This document shows, in pieces, positions 1-11,863 of a stretch of DNA of 64,000 bases. The stretch is from positions 20,494,158-20,558,157 of the forward strand of contig NC_044925.1 of the NCBI RefSeq assembly GCF_003576645.1. Reading direction: 5' to 3'. The DNA is from Ipomoea triloba. Its lineage: Eukaryota; Streptophyta; Magnoliopsida; Solanales; Convolvulaceae. A program made the position numbers and the translations under genes. Positions within the stretch are counted from its first letter, which is position 1. The number at the start of each line of letters is the position of its first letter. The notes beneath the pieces were generated by a model that was not told the DNA's origin, made no database searches, and saw nothing but the letters and a program-made list of their open reading frames with translations.

Positions 1-1004
1 GCATTTTGTGACGATTATTTGGTATTCTGCAAACAGATTTGTGATAATGAGGACTCAAACATTACTGATATCTTTGAGGAAGCACATGATTTCATTGATC
101 ATGTTGAAAAAATTAATGGCAAGATTCTGGTTCATTGCTTTGAAGGGAAAAGCAGGAGTGCAACACTAGTTCTTGCATACCTAATGCTCAGAAAGTAAGT
201 CCTGAATGTTTAATGCAATCAAACTAGTTCTGTTCTCTATATACGTAAGAAAAGGCTACATTCAGTGCAGATAACAAATTAGAAGAACATTTCCGAGTTA
301 TCTACCAGTAATGCTCACATTTCCTATAGTTTAGTTTCCTAAATCATTATAAATAGTTGATCTACATAAAGCTTGGTGCACAAAAGGTTTGCAGTCAATT
401 ATTTTGCAAGATATATTTAGTGTATAGTTTAATGGGACAATTTTGGTTTTTGAGTAAAATGAAACATACCCCTGACTGGATCACCTTAAACTTTGCATGT
501 TTTCATGCCTCAATGATGGGGTAAGATGATTGAATGAATCTTGTTTGAAACGCTTTCATGAACTGTCATTATATCAAACGACCATCATAGCTAAAACCTA
601 ATGATGGTTTTGCGAGAATCTTTACTAAAGATTGGTGGTGCAGGAACTTCACTTTATTGCAAGCATGGAATACACTGAAGCTGGTGCACCGGAGAGCCCT
701 ACCTAATGATGGTTTTGCGAGGGTTCTTATGGACCTCGATAAGAAGTTACATGGTGTGCTCTCCATTGAATGGCAACAGCGGAAACCAACAATGAAGGTA
801 TGCTCCATATGTGGAAACAATGCTGGCTTAAGCAGCAGTTCACTTAATCTTCATTTGCAGAAAGCCCACAAGAAACAGCCAACTGGAAGCATGGATACTA
901 CAATGAGCATGGAAGTGCAGAAGGCGTTGGATGATCTGCAAATAACCCGAATTGGAAACGTCAGCCCTACACCAATGGAGCCCCATCCGCTGACAGATGA
1001 ATAG
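1..1004 (+). CDS. PHS1: PHS1 dual-specificity phosphatase, C-terminal part (gene starts outside the window)
   Basis: Two exons are visible, 1-194 and 644-1004 (donor GTAAGT at 195, acceptor CAG ending 643), with stop TAG at 1002-1004. The first exon reads in frame from base 1 and contains HCFEGKSRS, the CX5R catalytic loop of dual-specificity/tyrosine phosphatases (nucleophilic Cys and Arg both present). The second exon continues with VHRRALPNDGFARVLMDLD and ends in a cysteine/histidine-containing tail (CSICGNNAGLSSSS, then HLQKAH), which I recognise from plant PROPYZAMIDE-HYPERSENSITIVE 1. In Arabidopsis PHS1 affects cortical microtubule organisation and stress-induced tubulin phosphorylation; its upstream kinase-like region would lie left of this window. 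The reading frame is clean. The intron contains a 21-nt copy of exon sequence (see findings). Confidence 0.93.
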
Positions 1005-1580
1005 GAAGGTTCGGGCAATTTTATTTCGTCTCGAGTAATTCATACACATCCTGTTTCCACACAGAAATAACTCTGATACAACTTTTTGAGCTTGTGTAGT
1101 GACTGTCCATGGAGTAATATAAATTTTGGTATAATGACAGTATATCTAGAAGCCTTTATTCATGTCAAAAAGTGTAAATCCAATGGTAAAATACTGATTC
1201 TAGGAAGCAAATTTAATCATTTCTCAACTTCTATATAGCACTACTTCCATCCAGCTTGGTGTGTATATCCTTGTAAGGTTCCTGCAAAAAGAGTTTTCAC
1301 CCAGTGTATACCAACTAATCCTTTCAAACCCCCAGTGGCCAGTCCAAATGAAGCAACCAGCAAAACAACCAAATATTTTACAGGTAAAACAATGAAAGAT
1401 TTAAACCGGGATTAGTTCGGAAGCTGGTGCAGGAGGATCACTATTTTTTTGCAATAGATAAATAGACAATATGCAAGGACCTTGTGATTTGATGGCATCG
1501 TCGTGGGCTTTGTGGCCCTTCCAAACGGAAGGTCATAGGAGGATATTGGCATATTATATTGCGTAAAGGAAAAGGAAAAG
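1005..1580. other. PHS1 3' UTR and downstream intergenic DNA
   Basis: This is non-coding sequence after the PHS1 stop. The first few hundred bases probably hold the 3' UTR, but no single clear polyadenylation signal stands out. I see no further gene. Confidence 0.5.
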
Positions 1581-2066
1581 TAGGGATGTCAATGGGTCGG
1601 GGATGGCTACATTCATCACTTGATCCACCTTATATTTTCTCCACCCACCCCTACCTCAATCCGCATCGGGTGGACATTTTCAAAACTCACTCTTGCCCCC
1701 CTGGGTGCGGGTGCCCACTATGCATACCAAACAACTTGTTATATATTAAAAAAATTGAAATAATATTTAAATTACTACACATAATAAAATAATAATAAAA
1801 TCACTAGTTATATTAAAACATAATAATAGAAATAATTAAATATAATAACTAAATTGTTAATTTTTTTTTAAAAAATAAACATATTAGTTTAGAACTAAAA
1901 ATAATACTTCGTAAAAAGTTAGTAAAAGTTCTAGAAACCGTTATAATTAACTCTATATATATATATAATGGGCCGGATGAGGTTATAGGTGGATTTTGTA
2001 CATAAAACTCGAATCCAACCTGGATTCGGGTGGATATCTGCGGGACGTATTGAAATGGTCATTCTA
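1581..2066. mobile_element. Possible hAT-type MITE
   Basis: The stretch opens with TAGGGATGTCAATGGGTCGG and closes with GGGTGGATATCTGCGGG followed by TATTGAAATGGTCATTCTA. GC-rich subterminal tracts surround an AT-rich core. This start and end style is familiar from abundant plant hAT-derived MITEs. The terminal inverted repeat is weak and I could not find an 8-bp target duplication, so the boundaries are tentative. Confidence 0.35.
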
Positions 2067-3050
2067 ATGCCTTCCCCATTAGCAACTTTTGTTGAGTTTT
2101 TCAAACTTAGAAATTAGAGCTTGTGATTTTAACAAATGTGAAGTGGTAGTTTTTTGGGCAAACTTGAGATTTTGGCAGACCATGGTGGGCCCCGCGGTGA
2201 GAAAGAAAACTGCGTCTCACGCCTCGCGCCCAGGCGGGCGCGTAATTCATTTCTTTTTATTTATTTTTTTTTAGTTTTTGTTTTGTTTTGTTTTTTTCTT
2301 TTGTCTTTTTCCCAACTTATTTTTTCTTTCTTAATCACACTTACACAAGCTCATAAAAAACGACACCAAAATTTTAACTACCGAGTAAGGGGTAAGGAAA
2401 AGCAATTGACAAGTGGAGGTTGGATGAGAGGACACAACATTTTAAGATCCTTTAAAAGTGGGGATGGGTATTGCAGGATTCGGATTTGGGGTTGGGCCCC
2501 ATCAAGAGTTATGGCTATAATTGGGAATTTGGTGCGGTGAACATCAAATTAAAAGCCCTCACGGGAAACTTGGCCGCCTTTTACTCTTTAGCAGCAAAAA
2601 AAGAAAAAATTACGCAATTTTATTACGGCACAGATAAGCATGCAACTTGTTAAATGCCGTTTTTAGCAGCTTTGAATTTATTTCCGGGAAAAAAAAAATT
2701 TATTTTCGCTCTCTAATTATTTTTTCCTGCTTTGGATAATTGAATTTGTATGGGAAAAAGTATTTTTTTTTTTGTATTTATTAATTATCGTGACTTAGTT
2801 GACAGATTATAAATTAACTAGATAAAAATGCATTATAAAAAAATTGGCGCGATAAACAAATATTTCGTACAACAAAAGAGTTTAATAGTTTTTAGAAAAA
2901 ATTGTCATCTTTTACAAAAATATACTTATTACAACGATTAAGTGATATATTTTTAATTTTATTCATCTTGATTTGTGAATGAGAGCATCGAGTGTAGAAA
3001 ATACTTTACTTTGTTCATAACTACTTTTTCAAAATACTGAAGCACAAAAA
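2067..3050. other. Intergenic DNA without recognisable gene
   Basis: AT-rich with homopolymer T runs around 2250-2340. There is an isolated GC-rich patch at about 2180-2245 (GGGCCCCGCGG, then GCGCCCAGGCGGGCGCG) that stands out from its surroundings. Short open frames here show no recognisable protein. Confidence 0.5.
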
Positions 3051-3051
3051 G

Positions 3052-3143
3052 TCAACAGTTGCCTCCACTGAGGCTCGAACCCACTCCCATCATCCATGTG
3101 GAAGTATTAACCAGGACACCGGGTGTCACTAGACCACAAGGTC
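3052..3143 (-). mobile_element. tRNA-derived SINE head, minus orientation
   Basis: On the minus strand an A-box-like TGGTCTAGTGAC (3125-3136) is followed about 45 bp later by a B-box-like GGGTTCGAGCC (3072-3082), the internal RNA polymerase III promoter spacing of a tRNA-related SINE. Similar sequence recurs at 62769-62858 and, more diverged, at 56742-56826, all in the same orientation. It does not fold convincingly as a functional tRNA gene. Confidence 0.6.
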
Positions 3144-3603
3144 ATTAGCGTAATAAATATTGTTAAATGTATTAAACATGCGCTTGATATTTCTACTGAT
3201 ATATTTCTACAAACTTAATAATAGTCAATAAAGTTAGGTCTCTAACAAGAATTAAAAAATGTTGATGTAATTGTTAGTTGAAAACTTAATAATAGTCAAT
3301 AAAGTTAGGCCTCTAACAAGAATTAAAAAATGTTGATGTAATTGTTAGTTGAAATGAATGATTCATATTATTTTGATTTTAATACTTTATTATTATTTTT
3401 TCTACTTTACCCTTTATTATATCATTTACTTTTTTAGAAATATCTATGCATTCTGTTAGTGTAAATTTTAGTAACGAAATATTCCATTAATTATTTATTA
3501 TTTTAATTTACTCATTGATTTTCATAAAGAAAGTTTTAGGTTCGAACCCCATTATAATCAGAATTGACATAATTGTTGAACATATACTATGGATATGTTA
3601 GAG

Positions 3604-3607
<4 letters not shown>

Positions 3608-3661
<54 letters not shown>
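3608..3661. repeat. (AT)n microsatellite
   Basis: A pure TA/AT run in copy A. The equivalent in copy B (5763-5815) is interrupted by ATTA steps. Confidence 0.9.
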
Positions 3662-3671
<10 letters not shown>

Positions 3672-4121
3672 TAACATGAACTTTGGTTAATTAATCAAGA
3701 ATTCGTTTACGTTAGAAGTGGCAACGAGAGGACGCATGGATCACGCCAAACTGGTAAAATTAATAGGGTTCTGTGTTGCAAAAACTATGTTTGGATACTA
3801 TCCAGTGAGGGTGTTTCCCTTGAAAATTGCTATTGCACAAGTTAATCAAACATCTCTGCCACAGGTCATATTTATGGATTCTTGAAATATTTACTTTTAT
3901 AGAAAATTTGATAATATGTATTGATATACGACAAGATACCGAATGGTACTTTGATGAATTCTAAAATACTAATTTAATAATGCAAACTTTGTATGCAAGT
4001 AACATATGTTAAAAGTGCAAGTAATAGATGCAAGTGTGCAAGTAAAATCACTTAAAAGTGCACTATTTACACTTAATAGTGCAAGTAATTTACTTTTTTT
4101 TTTTTTTTTTTTTACATTGGT

Positions 4122-5291
4122 TGTAACCCCTCGTATTTTCCGATAAGTTTGAGGTTCGGAAAATAGGTCTTTAAGTTATGACATTTAAGAGAAGACGGTT
4201 TGATGCTCGAAATAATTTTTTTAAGGATTAGTTATCGATAGGCTGCGAACTACGCACCGGTCACGAACCGAGAAATTTTAAGGATATAGATTCAGTTCGA
4301 ATTTTCTAGAATTGGGATTATTAAATATCATACGATCAAGCCTGAATTTCTAGTTAGTTCAAGAAAATTTTAAATGGACTGTAAGGGATGAATTTTTACG
4401 GACTCTGTACCTATAATTCGCGAGAGACCGAAAAATTCCCAAATTTGGTGATTTGCGACGGGATTATTTAGATAATTTTGGTATTAGAATTTTCCGAATT
4501 AAGTTATAATCCTCCGAGCCTTCATCTGATTTAACCATAAACTGGCCAATTAATTTGTGATCTTCATAAGGACTCCATAGGGTGTTTGACATGTGGCAAA
4601 TCCAATCCTAGACTAAGATTTGGCCATTTAATGTAACATTAATGAGGTATGGAGGCTTTGTACTTGATTGCTTGGTCTTCAAGAACAATATCAAACAAGA
4701 TCATCTCATCTCTCTCCTACTCTCCATTTCATTTTCGTGTAACACACTAGGAAGAAGAAGAAAATTATTTTAGCTTAGTCTTCCATTGTGATCCAAGAAC
4801 ACTTAGGCATTTCTTCAACTCCAAGAGCTCTACTATAGGTAAGAACTTCGGTTTTGTTCGGTTCGATTCCTTCTAAGACTTAAGCTTTAACTTAAGTGTT
4901 AATATAAGTGCATGAAAAATATTGTTATTATGATGATGTTTTAGGGACTTTGGATTCAAGGAAAGATCTAACGCTTCTACGGTTTTAGAAATCTTCTATT
5001 GAGGTAAGGAATTCCCTTAAGTTGGAATTAGTCACTTGAATTTGGATAATTGATTTTGGTTGAATATGGTTTTTTGGAGCTTTGGGGATATTTTTGTATA
5101 CATGTTCATAGCTTGGGTATGCTCTGTATATGTTGTATTTATGTCCATATGGGCTTATACTTGTGAAAATATTGAAGTAAAATCAAGCTAGTCTCTGTCA
5201 GTGACTTCCGTGGAATTTCTGGGAAAATTGGTAAGGTATTTTGACTCATTTTTTGTAGATATGTAGTTCAACAAGTGTAGAACCTACATAT
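4122..5291 (+). mobile_element. Truncated LTR (5' 1.17 kb only), preceded by TTGGT
   Basis: Starts TGTAACCCCTCGTATTTTCCG exactly like the LTRs at 6277, 9080, 11864 and 14648, and is preceded by the same TTGGT. It stops at ...ACCTACATAT and jumps into the flank sequence that begins copy B. The truncation is therefore the junction of the tandem duplication, not an independent insertion. Confidence 0.85.
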
Positions 5292-5761
5292 TGTCCACTA
5301 GACCACAAGGTCATTAGCGTAATAAATTTGTTAAATGTATTAAACATGCGCTTGATATTTCTACTGATATATTTCTACAACTTAATAATAGTCAATAAAG
5401 TTAGGTCTCTAACAAGAATTAAAAAATGTTGATGTAATTGTTAGTTGAAACTTAATAATAGTCAATAAAGTTAGGCCTCTAACAAGAATTAAAAATGTAT
5501 GTAATGTTAGTTGAAATGAATGATTCATATTATTTGATTTTAATACTTATTATTATTTTTTCTACTTTACCCTTTATTATATCATTTACTTTTTAGAAAT
5601 ATCTATGCATTCTGTTAGTGTAAATTTTAGTAACGAAATATTCCATTAATTTTTTATTATTTTAATTTACTCATTGATTTCATAAAGAAAGTTTTAGGTT
5701 CGAACCCCATTATAATCAGAATTGACATAATTGTTGAACATATACTATGGATAGTTAAGAG

Positions 5762-5804
<43 letters not shown>

Positions 5805-7457
5805 ATATTATATATGTATATATATTAACATGAACTTTGGTTAATTAATCAAGAATTCGTTTACGTTAGAAGTGGCAACGAGAGGACGCATGGATCACGC
5901 CAAACTGGTAAAATTAATAGGGTTCTGTGTTGCAAAAACTATGTTTGGATACTATCCAGTGAGGGTGTTTCCCTTGAAAATTGCTATTGCACAAGTTAAT
6001 CAAACATCTCTGCCACAGGTCATATTTATGGATTCTTGAAATATTTACTTTTATAGAAAATTTGATAATATGTATTGATATACGACAAGATACCGAATGG
6101 TACTTTGATGAATTCTAAAATACTAATTTAATAATGCAAACTTTGTATGCAAGTAACATATGTTAAAAGTGCAAGTAATAGATGCAAGTGTGCAAGTAAA
6201 ATCACTTAAAAGTGCAACTATTTACACTTAATAGTGCAAGTAATTTACTTTTTTTTTTTTTTTTTTTTACATTGGTTGTAACCCCTCGTATTTTCCGATA
6301 AGTTTGAGGTTCGGAAAATAGGTCTTTAAGTTATGACATTTAAGAGAAGACGGTTTGATGCTCGAAATAATTTTTTTTAAGGATTAGTTATCGATAGGCT
6401 GCGAACTACGCACCGGTCACGAACCGAGAAAATTTTAAGGATATAGATTCAGTTCGAATTTTCTAGAATTGGGATTATTAAATATCATACGATCAAGCCT
6501 GAATTTCTAGTTAGTTCAAGAAAATTTTAAATGGACTGTAAGGGATGAATTATTACGGACTCTGTACCTATAATTCGCGAGAGACCGAAAAATTCCCAAA
6601 TTTGGTGATTTGCGACGGGATTATTTTTAGGATAATTTTGGTATTAGAATTTTCCCGAATTAAGTTATAATCCTCCGAGCCTTCATCTGATTTAACCATA
6701 AACTGGCCAATTAAATTTGTGATCTTCTTAAGGACTCCATAGGGTGTTGACATGTGGCAAATCCAATCCTAGACTAAGATTTGGCCATTTAATGTAACAT
6801 TAATGAGGTATGGAGGCTTTGTACTTGATTGCTTGGTCTTCAAGAACAATATCAAACAAGATCATCTCATCTCTCTCCTACTCTCCATTTCATTTTCGTG
6901 TAACACACTAGGAAGAAGAAGAAAATTATTTTAGCTTAGTCTTCCATTGTGATCCAAGAACACTTAGGCATTTCTTCAACTCCAAGAGCTCTACTATAGG
7001 TAAGAACTTCGGTTTTGTTCGGTTCGATTCCTTCTAAGACTTAAGCTTTAACTTAAGTGTTAATATAAGTGCATGAAAAATATTGTTATTATGATGATGT
7101 TTTAGGGACTTTGGATTCAAGGAAAGATCTAACGCTTCTACGGTTTTAGAAATCTTCTATTGAGGTAAGGAATTCCCTTAAGTTGGAATTAGTCACTTGA
7201 ATTTGGATAATTGATTTTGGTTGAAATATGGTGTTTTTGGAGCTTTGGGGATATTTTTGTATACATGTTCATAGCTTGGGTATGCTTGTATATGTTGTAT
7301 TTATGTCCATATGGGCTTATACTTGTGAAAATATTGAAGTAAAATCAAGCTAGTCTCTGTCAGTGACTTCCGTGAATTTCTGGGAAAACTTGGTAAGGTA
7401 TTTTGACTCCATTTTTTGTAGATATGTAGTTCAACAAGTGTAGAACCTACATATAAA
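5292..7457. repeat. Tandem duplication of LTR flank plus LTR 5' part, copy B
   Basis: Second copy of the 3125-5291 segment. It runs on without a break into the complete LTR1, so this copy has the intact insertion context. Confidence 0.85.
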
Positions 7458-8941
7458 ATTTCATAATGATCGGAGTAGTATAAGTATAGTTTTCGGAATT
7501 TTTCCCAAAACTGGACGGAGAGAAAAATATTTCGGACCAAGGGCAAAAAGGGAATTTTCTGTGTTTATTCGTGGATCAAAGTGACCAAAACTTTTGACGG
7601 ACATCAAGTACTATAAGTTGGGGTTCTACCATAAAAATTTCAAGTGAAAAAGAGTTCGGGAACTATTTTTACCGGCTCAATCTTTCGGACTGCGCCAAGC
7701 TGAAATTTTCTGAATTATGCTTAGTATGATTATGGATGTGTTAGTGATAATTGTGAGGTAGTTAGTGAGTTAATGGTGATCAGGTGATGCTAAGGACATG
7801 GATTAATGATAGAGATTAAATGATAATCTCATGATTTTTGGGTTATGGTTAGGCAATGACCTTACCTATTAGAATTTATATATATTTGGATGTACGATAT
7901 CCTCAAGTTATGATCTAATGGTGTTGATCATAGTGGAAGTTGTTGAGGACGATAGTTAAGGATGTTGGTTGATTTTAAGTGTGAGATGGACATATGAAGT
8001 GTATCCAAAAATGTTTATGAAAACTTACGTTGAAAAACGTATGCTATTTTGATATAAAGGTTGTCAAAACCTTATTGTTTGAGAAAATGATGTTTGAAAA
8101 TCCTTCAGGGGCTAAAGAGGTAGCCGATATCAAATATTGGACTCATTTGTGAAATATGTCCAAAAGAAATGATTTAAGAAAGAAAAACTGAAGGAAGGAA
8201 AATGTTTTCAAACCCTTAGTTTCTGGAATAAGGTGGGGACCTACGGGAAGGCTTAAATGCCACGGCCCGGGGTTGGAATAAGGGTGGACCTACGGGAGGG
8301 CTGGAGTGCCATGGCCCTAGGTTGGGATAAGGAGACCTACGGGAAGGCTGGAAATGCCATGGCCCGAGGTTTGTATGATCAATTCATACTACAGAGCGAA
8401 GTCTATTCGCTGAGAAGAGATGGAGTTATGAAAAAAAAAAAGCCTCGTGCTTACTCAGGGGAAACTAAGTGAATTTTTGACTATGAAAATTATTGTTACT
8501 CTGGGCTGCGGTTCAGATTATTATGAGCATTAGAGCTGCGGTTCTATTTGCAAATGATGAAATTCTTGGAAATGAAAGTTTTGCAAACTTGTCTGAAAGG
8601 ACATGAAAATGATTTTTTTTAAACTTCTAAACTAAAAATGTTTTCAAACCTTTGTCTACTTTTAAGTGACAAATGGATTTTCTTACTTAGCCGTCGTGCT
8701 AACTACACTTCATTGTGTCCTTTATTAGATGCAGATTAGTGTGGACTCTAGTAGCCCGATGAGCTCTAAACAAGATGGGAGTGGATGTCGATGTTGTAAG
8801 TTTAGCCTTAACGTTTGGGTATAGGAGAGATACCTGAGCGTGGCGGTAACACCGAGTTTTCTGCTGGTTAGACGCTTCCGCAACGTATTGTAATATTAGG
8901 ATTTTGTAATAAATCCCAGATGTGAAAATTGGGGTGTTACA
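6277..8941 (+). repeat. LTR1 (2665 bp), variant sequence
   Basis: Complete TG...CA LTR. It differs from LTR2-4 in blocks (about 6730-7060 and 7330-7400) but is close to identical elsewhere. It contains three imperfect ~45-bp subrepeats with ACCTACGGGAAGGCT and GCCATGGCCC around 8231-8371. Confidence 0.92.
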
Positions 8942-9079
8942 AATTGGTATCAGAGCTCAAGGTTGAGATCTAGGTTTGAACTTTAAGTTTGAATCTTTGG
9001 GGAATAGTAGTGGTCTTTTGAAACCATGGATTATAAGAAGAAAGTTTCGGGGACGAAACTCTTTTTAAGGAGGGTAGAC
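8942..9079 (+). other. Retrotransposon interior 1 with primer-binding site and polypurine tract
   Basis: Holds TGGTATCAGAGCTC (from 8945), complementary in type to the 3' end of initiator tRNA-Met, then about 90 bp, then TTTTTAAGGAGGGTAGAC abutting LTR2. The 138 bp have no coding capacity. Near-identical interiors lie at 11726-11863 and 14510-14647. Confidence 0.9.
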
Positions 9080-11725
9080 TGTAACCCCTCGTATTTTCCG
9101 ATAAGTTTGAGGTTCGGAAAATAGGTCTTTAAGTTATGACATTTAAGAGAAGACGGTTTGATGCTCGAAATAATTTTTTTTAAGGATTAGTTATCGATAG
9201 GCTGCGAACTACGCACCGGTCACGAACCGAGAAAATTTTAAGGATATAGATTCAGTTCGAATTTTCTAGAATTGGGATTATTAAATATCATGCGATTAAG
9301 CCTGAATTTCTAGTTAGTTCAAGAAAATTTTAAATGGACTGTAAGGGATGAATTGTTACGGACTCTGTACCTATAATTCGCGAGAGACCGAAAAATTCCC
9401 AAATTTGGTGATTTGCGACGGGATTATTTTTAGGATAATTTTGGTATTAGAATTTTCCCGAATTAAGTTATAATCCTCCGAGCCTTCATCTGATTTAACC
9501 ATAAACTGGCCAATTAAATTTGTGATCTTCTTAAGGACTCCATAGGGTGTTGACAAGTGGCAAGCAAATCTAGACTAAGATTGATCATTTAATGCTAGCA
9601 TTAATGAGGTATGGTGCAATTGCACTTGATTTCTTAGTCTTCAAGCTAGAGCTCACATCATCATCTCTCTCATCCTACTCCATCCCATTTTCGTAGATCA
9701 CCCAAGGAAGAAGAAGAAAAAAATAAAATTTTTTAGTCTTCCATTGTGATCAAAGAGCTCCCAAGCATTTTTCAAACTCAAGTGTCTAAGTGTAGGTAAG
9801 ATTTTAGACTTTGTTTGGTTGAAACCTTCTTAGAACTTAAGTGTTAATATTAGTGCATGAAAAATATTGTTATTATGGTGATGTTTTAGGGACTTTGGAT
9901 TCAAGGAAAGATCTAACGCTTCTACGGTTTTAGAAATCTTCTATTGAGGTAAGGAATTCCCTTAAGTTGGAATTAGTCACTTGAATTTGGATAATTGATT
10001 TTGGTTGAAATATGGTGTTTTTGGAGCTTTGGGGATATTTTTGTATACATGTTCATAGCTTGGATATGCTTGTATATGTTGTATTTATGTCCATATAGGC
10101 TTATACTTGTGAAAATAGTGAAAGGAAATCAGGGTAGATTCTGGCAGCAACTTCCATGATTTACTGGGAAAAATTGGTAAGGTATTTTGACTCCATTTTT
10201 TGTAGATATGTAGTTCAACAAGTGTAGAACCTACATATAAAATTTCATAATGATCGGAGTAGTATAAGTATAGTTTTCGGAATTTTTCCCAAAACTGGAC
10301 GGAGAGAAAAATATTTCGGACCAAGGGCAAAAAGGGAATTTTCTGTGTTTATTCGTGGATCAAAGTGACCAAAACTTTTGACGGACATCAAGTACTATAA
10401 GTTGGGGTTCTACCATAAAAATTTCAAGTGAAAAAGAGTTCGGGAACTATTTTTACCGGCTCAATCTTTCGGACTGCGCCAAGCTGAAATTTTCTGAATT
10501 ATGCTTAGTATGATTATGGATGTGTTAGTGATAATTGTGAGGTAGTTAGTGAGTTAATGGTGATCAGGTGATGCTAAGGACATGGATTAATGATAGAGAT
10601 TAAATGATAATCTCATGATTTTTGGGTTATGGTTAGGCAATGACCTTACCTATTAGAATTTATATATATTTGGATGTACGATATCCTCAAGTTATGATCT
10701 AATGGTGTTGATCATAGTGGAAGTTGTTGAGGACGATAGTTAAGGATGTTGGTTGATTTTAAGTGTGAGATGGACATATGAAGTGTATCCAAAAATGTTT
10801 ATGAAAACTTACGTTGAAAAACGTATGCTATTTTGATATAAAGGTTGTCAAAACCTTATTGTTTGAGAAAATGATGTTTGAAAATCCTTCAGGGGCTAAA
10901 GAGGTAGCCGATATCAAATATTGGACTCATTTGTGAAATATGTCCAAAAGAAATGATTTAAGAAAGAAAAACTGAAGGAAGGAAAATGTTTTCAAACCCT
11001 TAGTTTCTGGAATAAGGTGGGGACCTACGGGAAGGCTTAAATGCCACGGCCCGGGGTTGGAATAAGGGTGGACCTACGGGAGGGCTGGAGTGCCATGGCC
11101 CTAGGTTGGGATAAGGAGACCTACGGGAAGGCTGGAAATGCCATGGCCCGAGGTTTGTATGATCAATTCATACTACAGAGCGAAGTCTATTCGCTGAGAA
11201 GAGATGGAGTTATGAAAAAAAAAAAGCCTCGTGCTTACTCAGGGGAAACTAAGTGAATTTTTGACTATGAAAATTATTGTTACTCTGGGCTGCGGTTCAG
11301 ATTATTATGAGCATTAGAGCTGCGGTTCTATTTGCAAATGATGAAATTCTTGGAAATGAAAGTTTTGCAAACTTGTCTGAAAGGACATGAAAATGATTTT
11401 TTTTAAACTTCTAAACTAAAAATGTTTTCAAACCTTTGTCTACTTTTAAGTGACAAATGGATTTTCTTACTTAGCCGTCGTGCTAACTACACTTCATTGT
11501 GTCCTTTATTAGATGCAGATTAGTGTGGACTCTAGTAGCCCGATGAGCTCTAAACAAGATGGGAGTGGATGTCGATGTTGTAAGTTTAGCCTTAACGTTT
11601 GGGTATAGGAGAGATACCTGAGCGTGGCGGTAACACCGAGTTTTCTGCTGGTTAGACGCTTCCGCAATGTATTGTAATATTAGGATTTTGTAATAAATCC
11701 CAGATGTGAAAATTGGGGTGTTACA
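9080..11725 (+). repeat. LTR2 (2646 bp)
   Basis: Complete LTR, near-identical to LTR3. LTR plus interior repeats with a period of 2784 bp. Confidence 0.92.
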
Positions 11726-11863
11726 AATTGGTATCAGAGCTCAAGGTTGAGATCTAGGTTTGAACTTTAAGTTTGAATCTTTGGGGAATAGTAGTGGTCT
11801 TTTGAAACCATGGATTATAAGAAGAAAGTTTCGGGGACGAAACTCTTTTTAAGGAGGGTAGAC
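11726..11863 (+). other. Retrotransposon interior 2
   Basis: 138 bp with the same primer-binding site and polypurine tract as the interior at 8942-9079. Confidence 0.9.

Larger units (their letters stand above)
3125..5291. repeat. Tandem duplication of LTR flank plus LTR 5' part, copy A
   Basis: The segment from ...CACTAGACCACAAGG at 3127 to the truncated LTR end near 5291 recurs almost base for base from 5292 (offset 2169 at the left end). It contains an AT microsatellite, a poly-T run, the LTR target site ACATTGGT and the first ~1170 bp of the LTR. Differences from copy B are mostly one-base indels in homopolymers. Confidence 0.85.

Noticed and set aside
3052..3143. Functional tRNA gene on the minus strand
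   Set aside because: A and B boxes are present, but no cloverleaf with paired acceptor and anticodon stems could be drawn. Copies at 56742 and 62769 indicate a SINE.
8257..8472. 71-codon frame repeated at 8257, 11041, 13825 and 16609 (and the 61- and 81-codon frames)
   Set aside because: They recur only because the LTR recurs, and they overlap LTR subrepeats. No domain or start context suggests real proteins.
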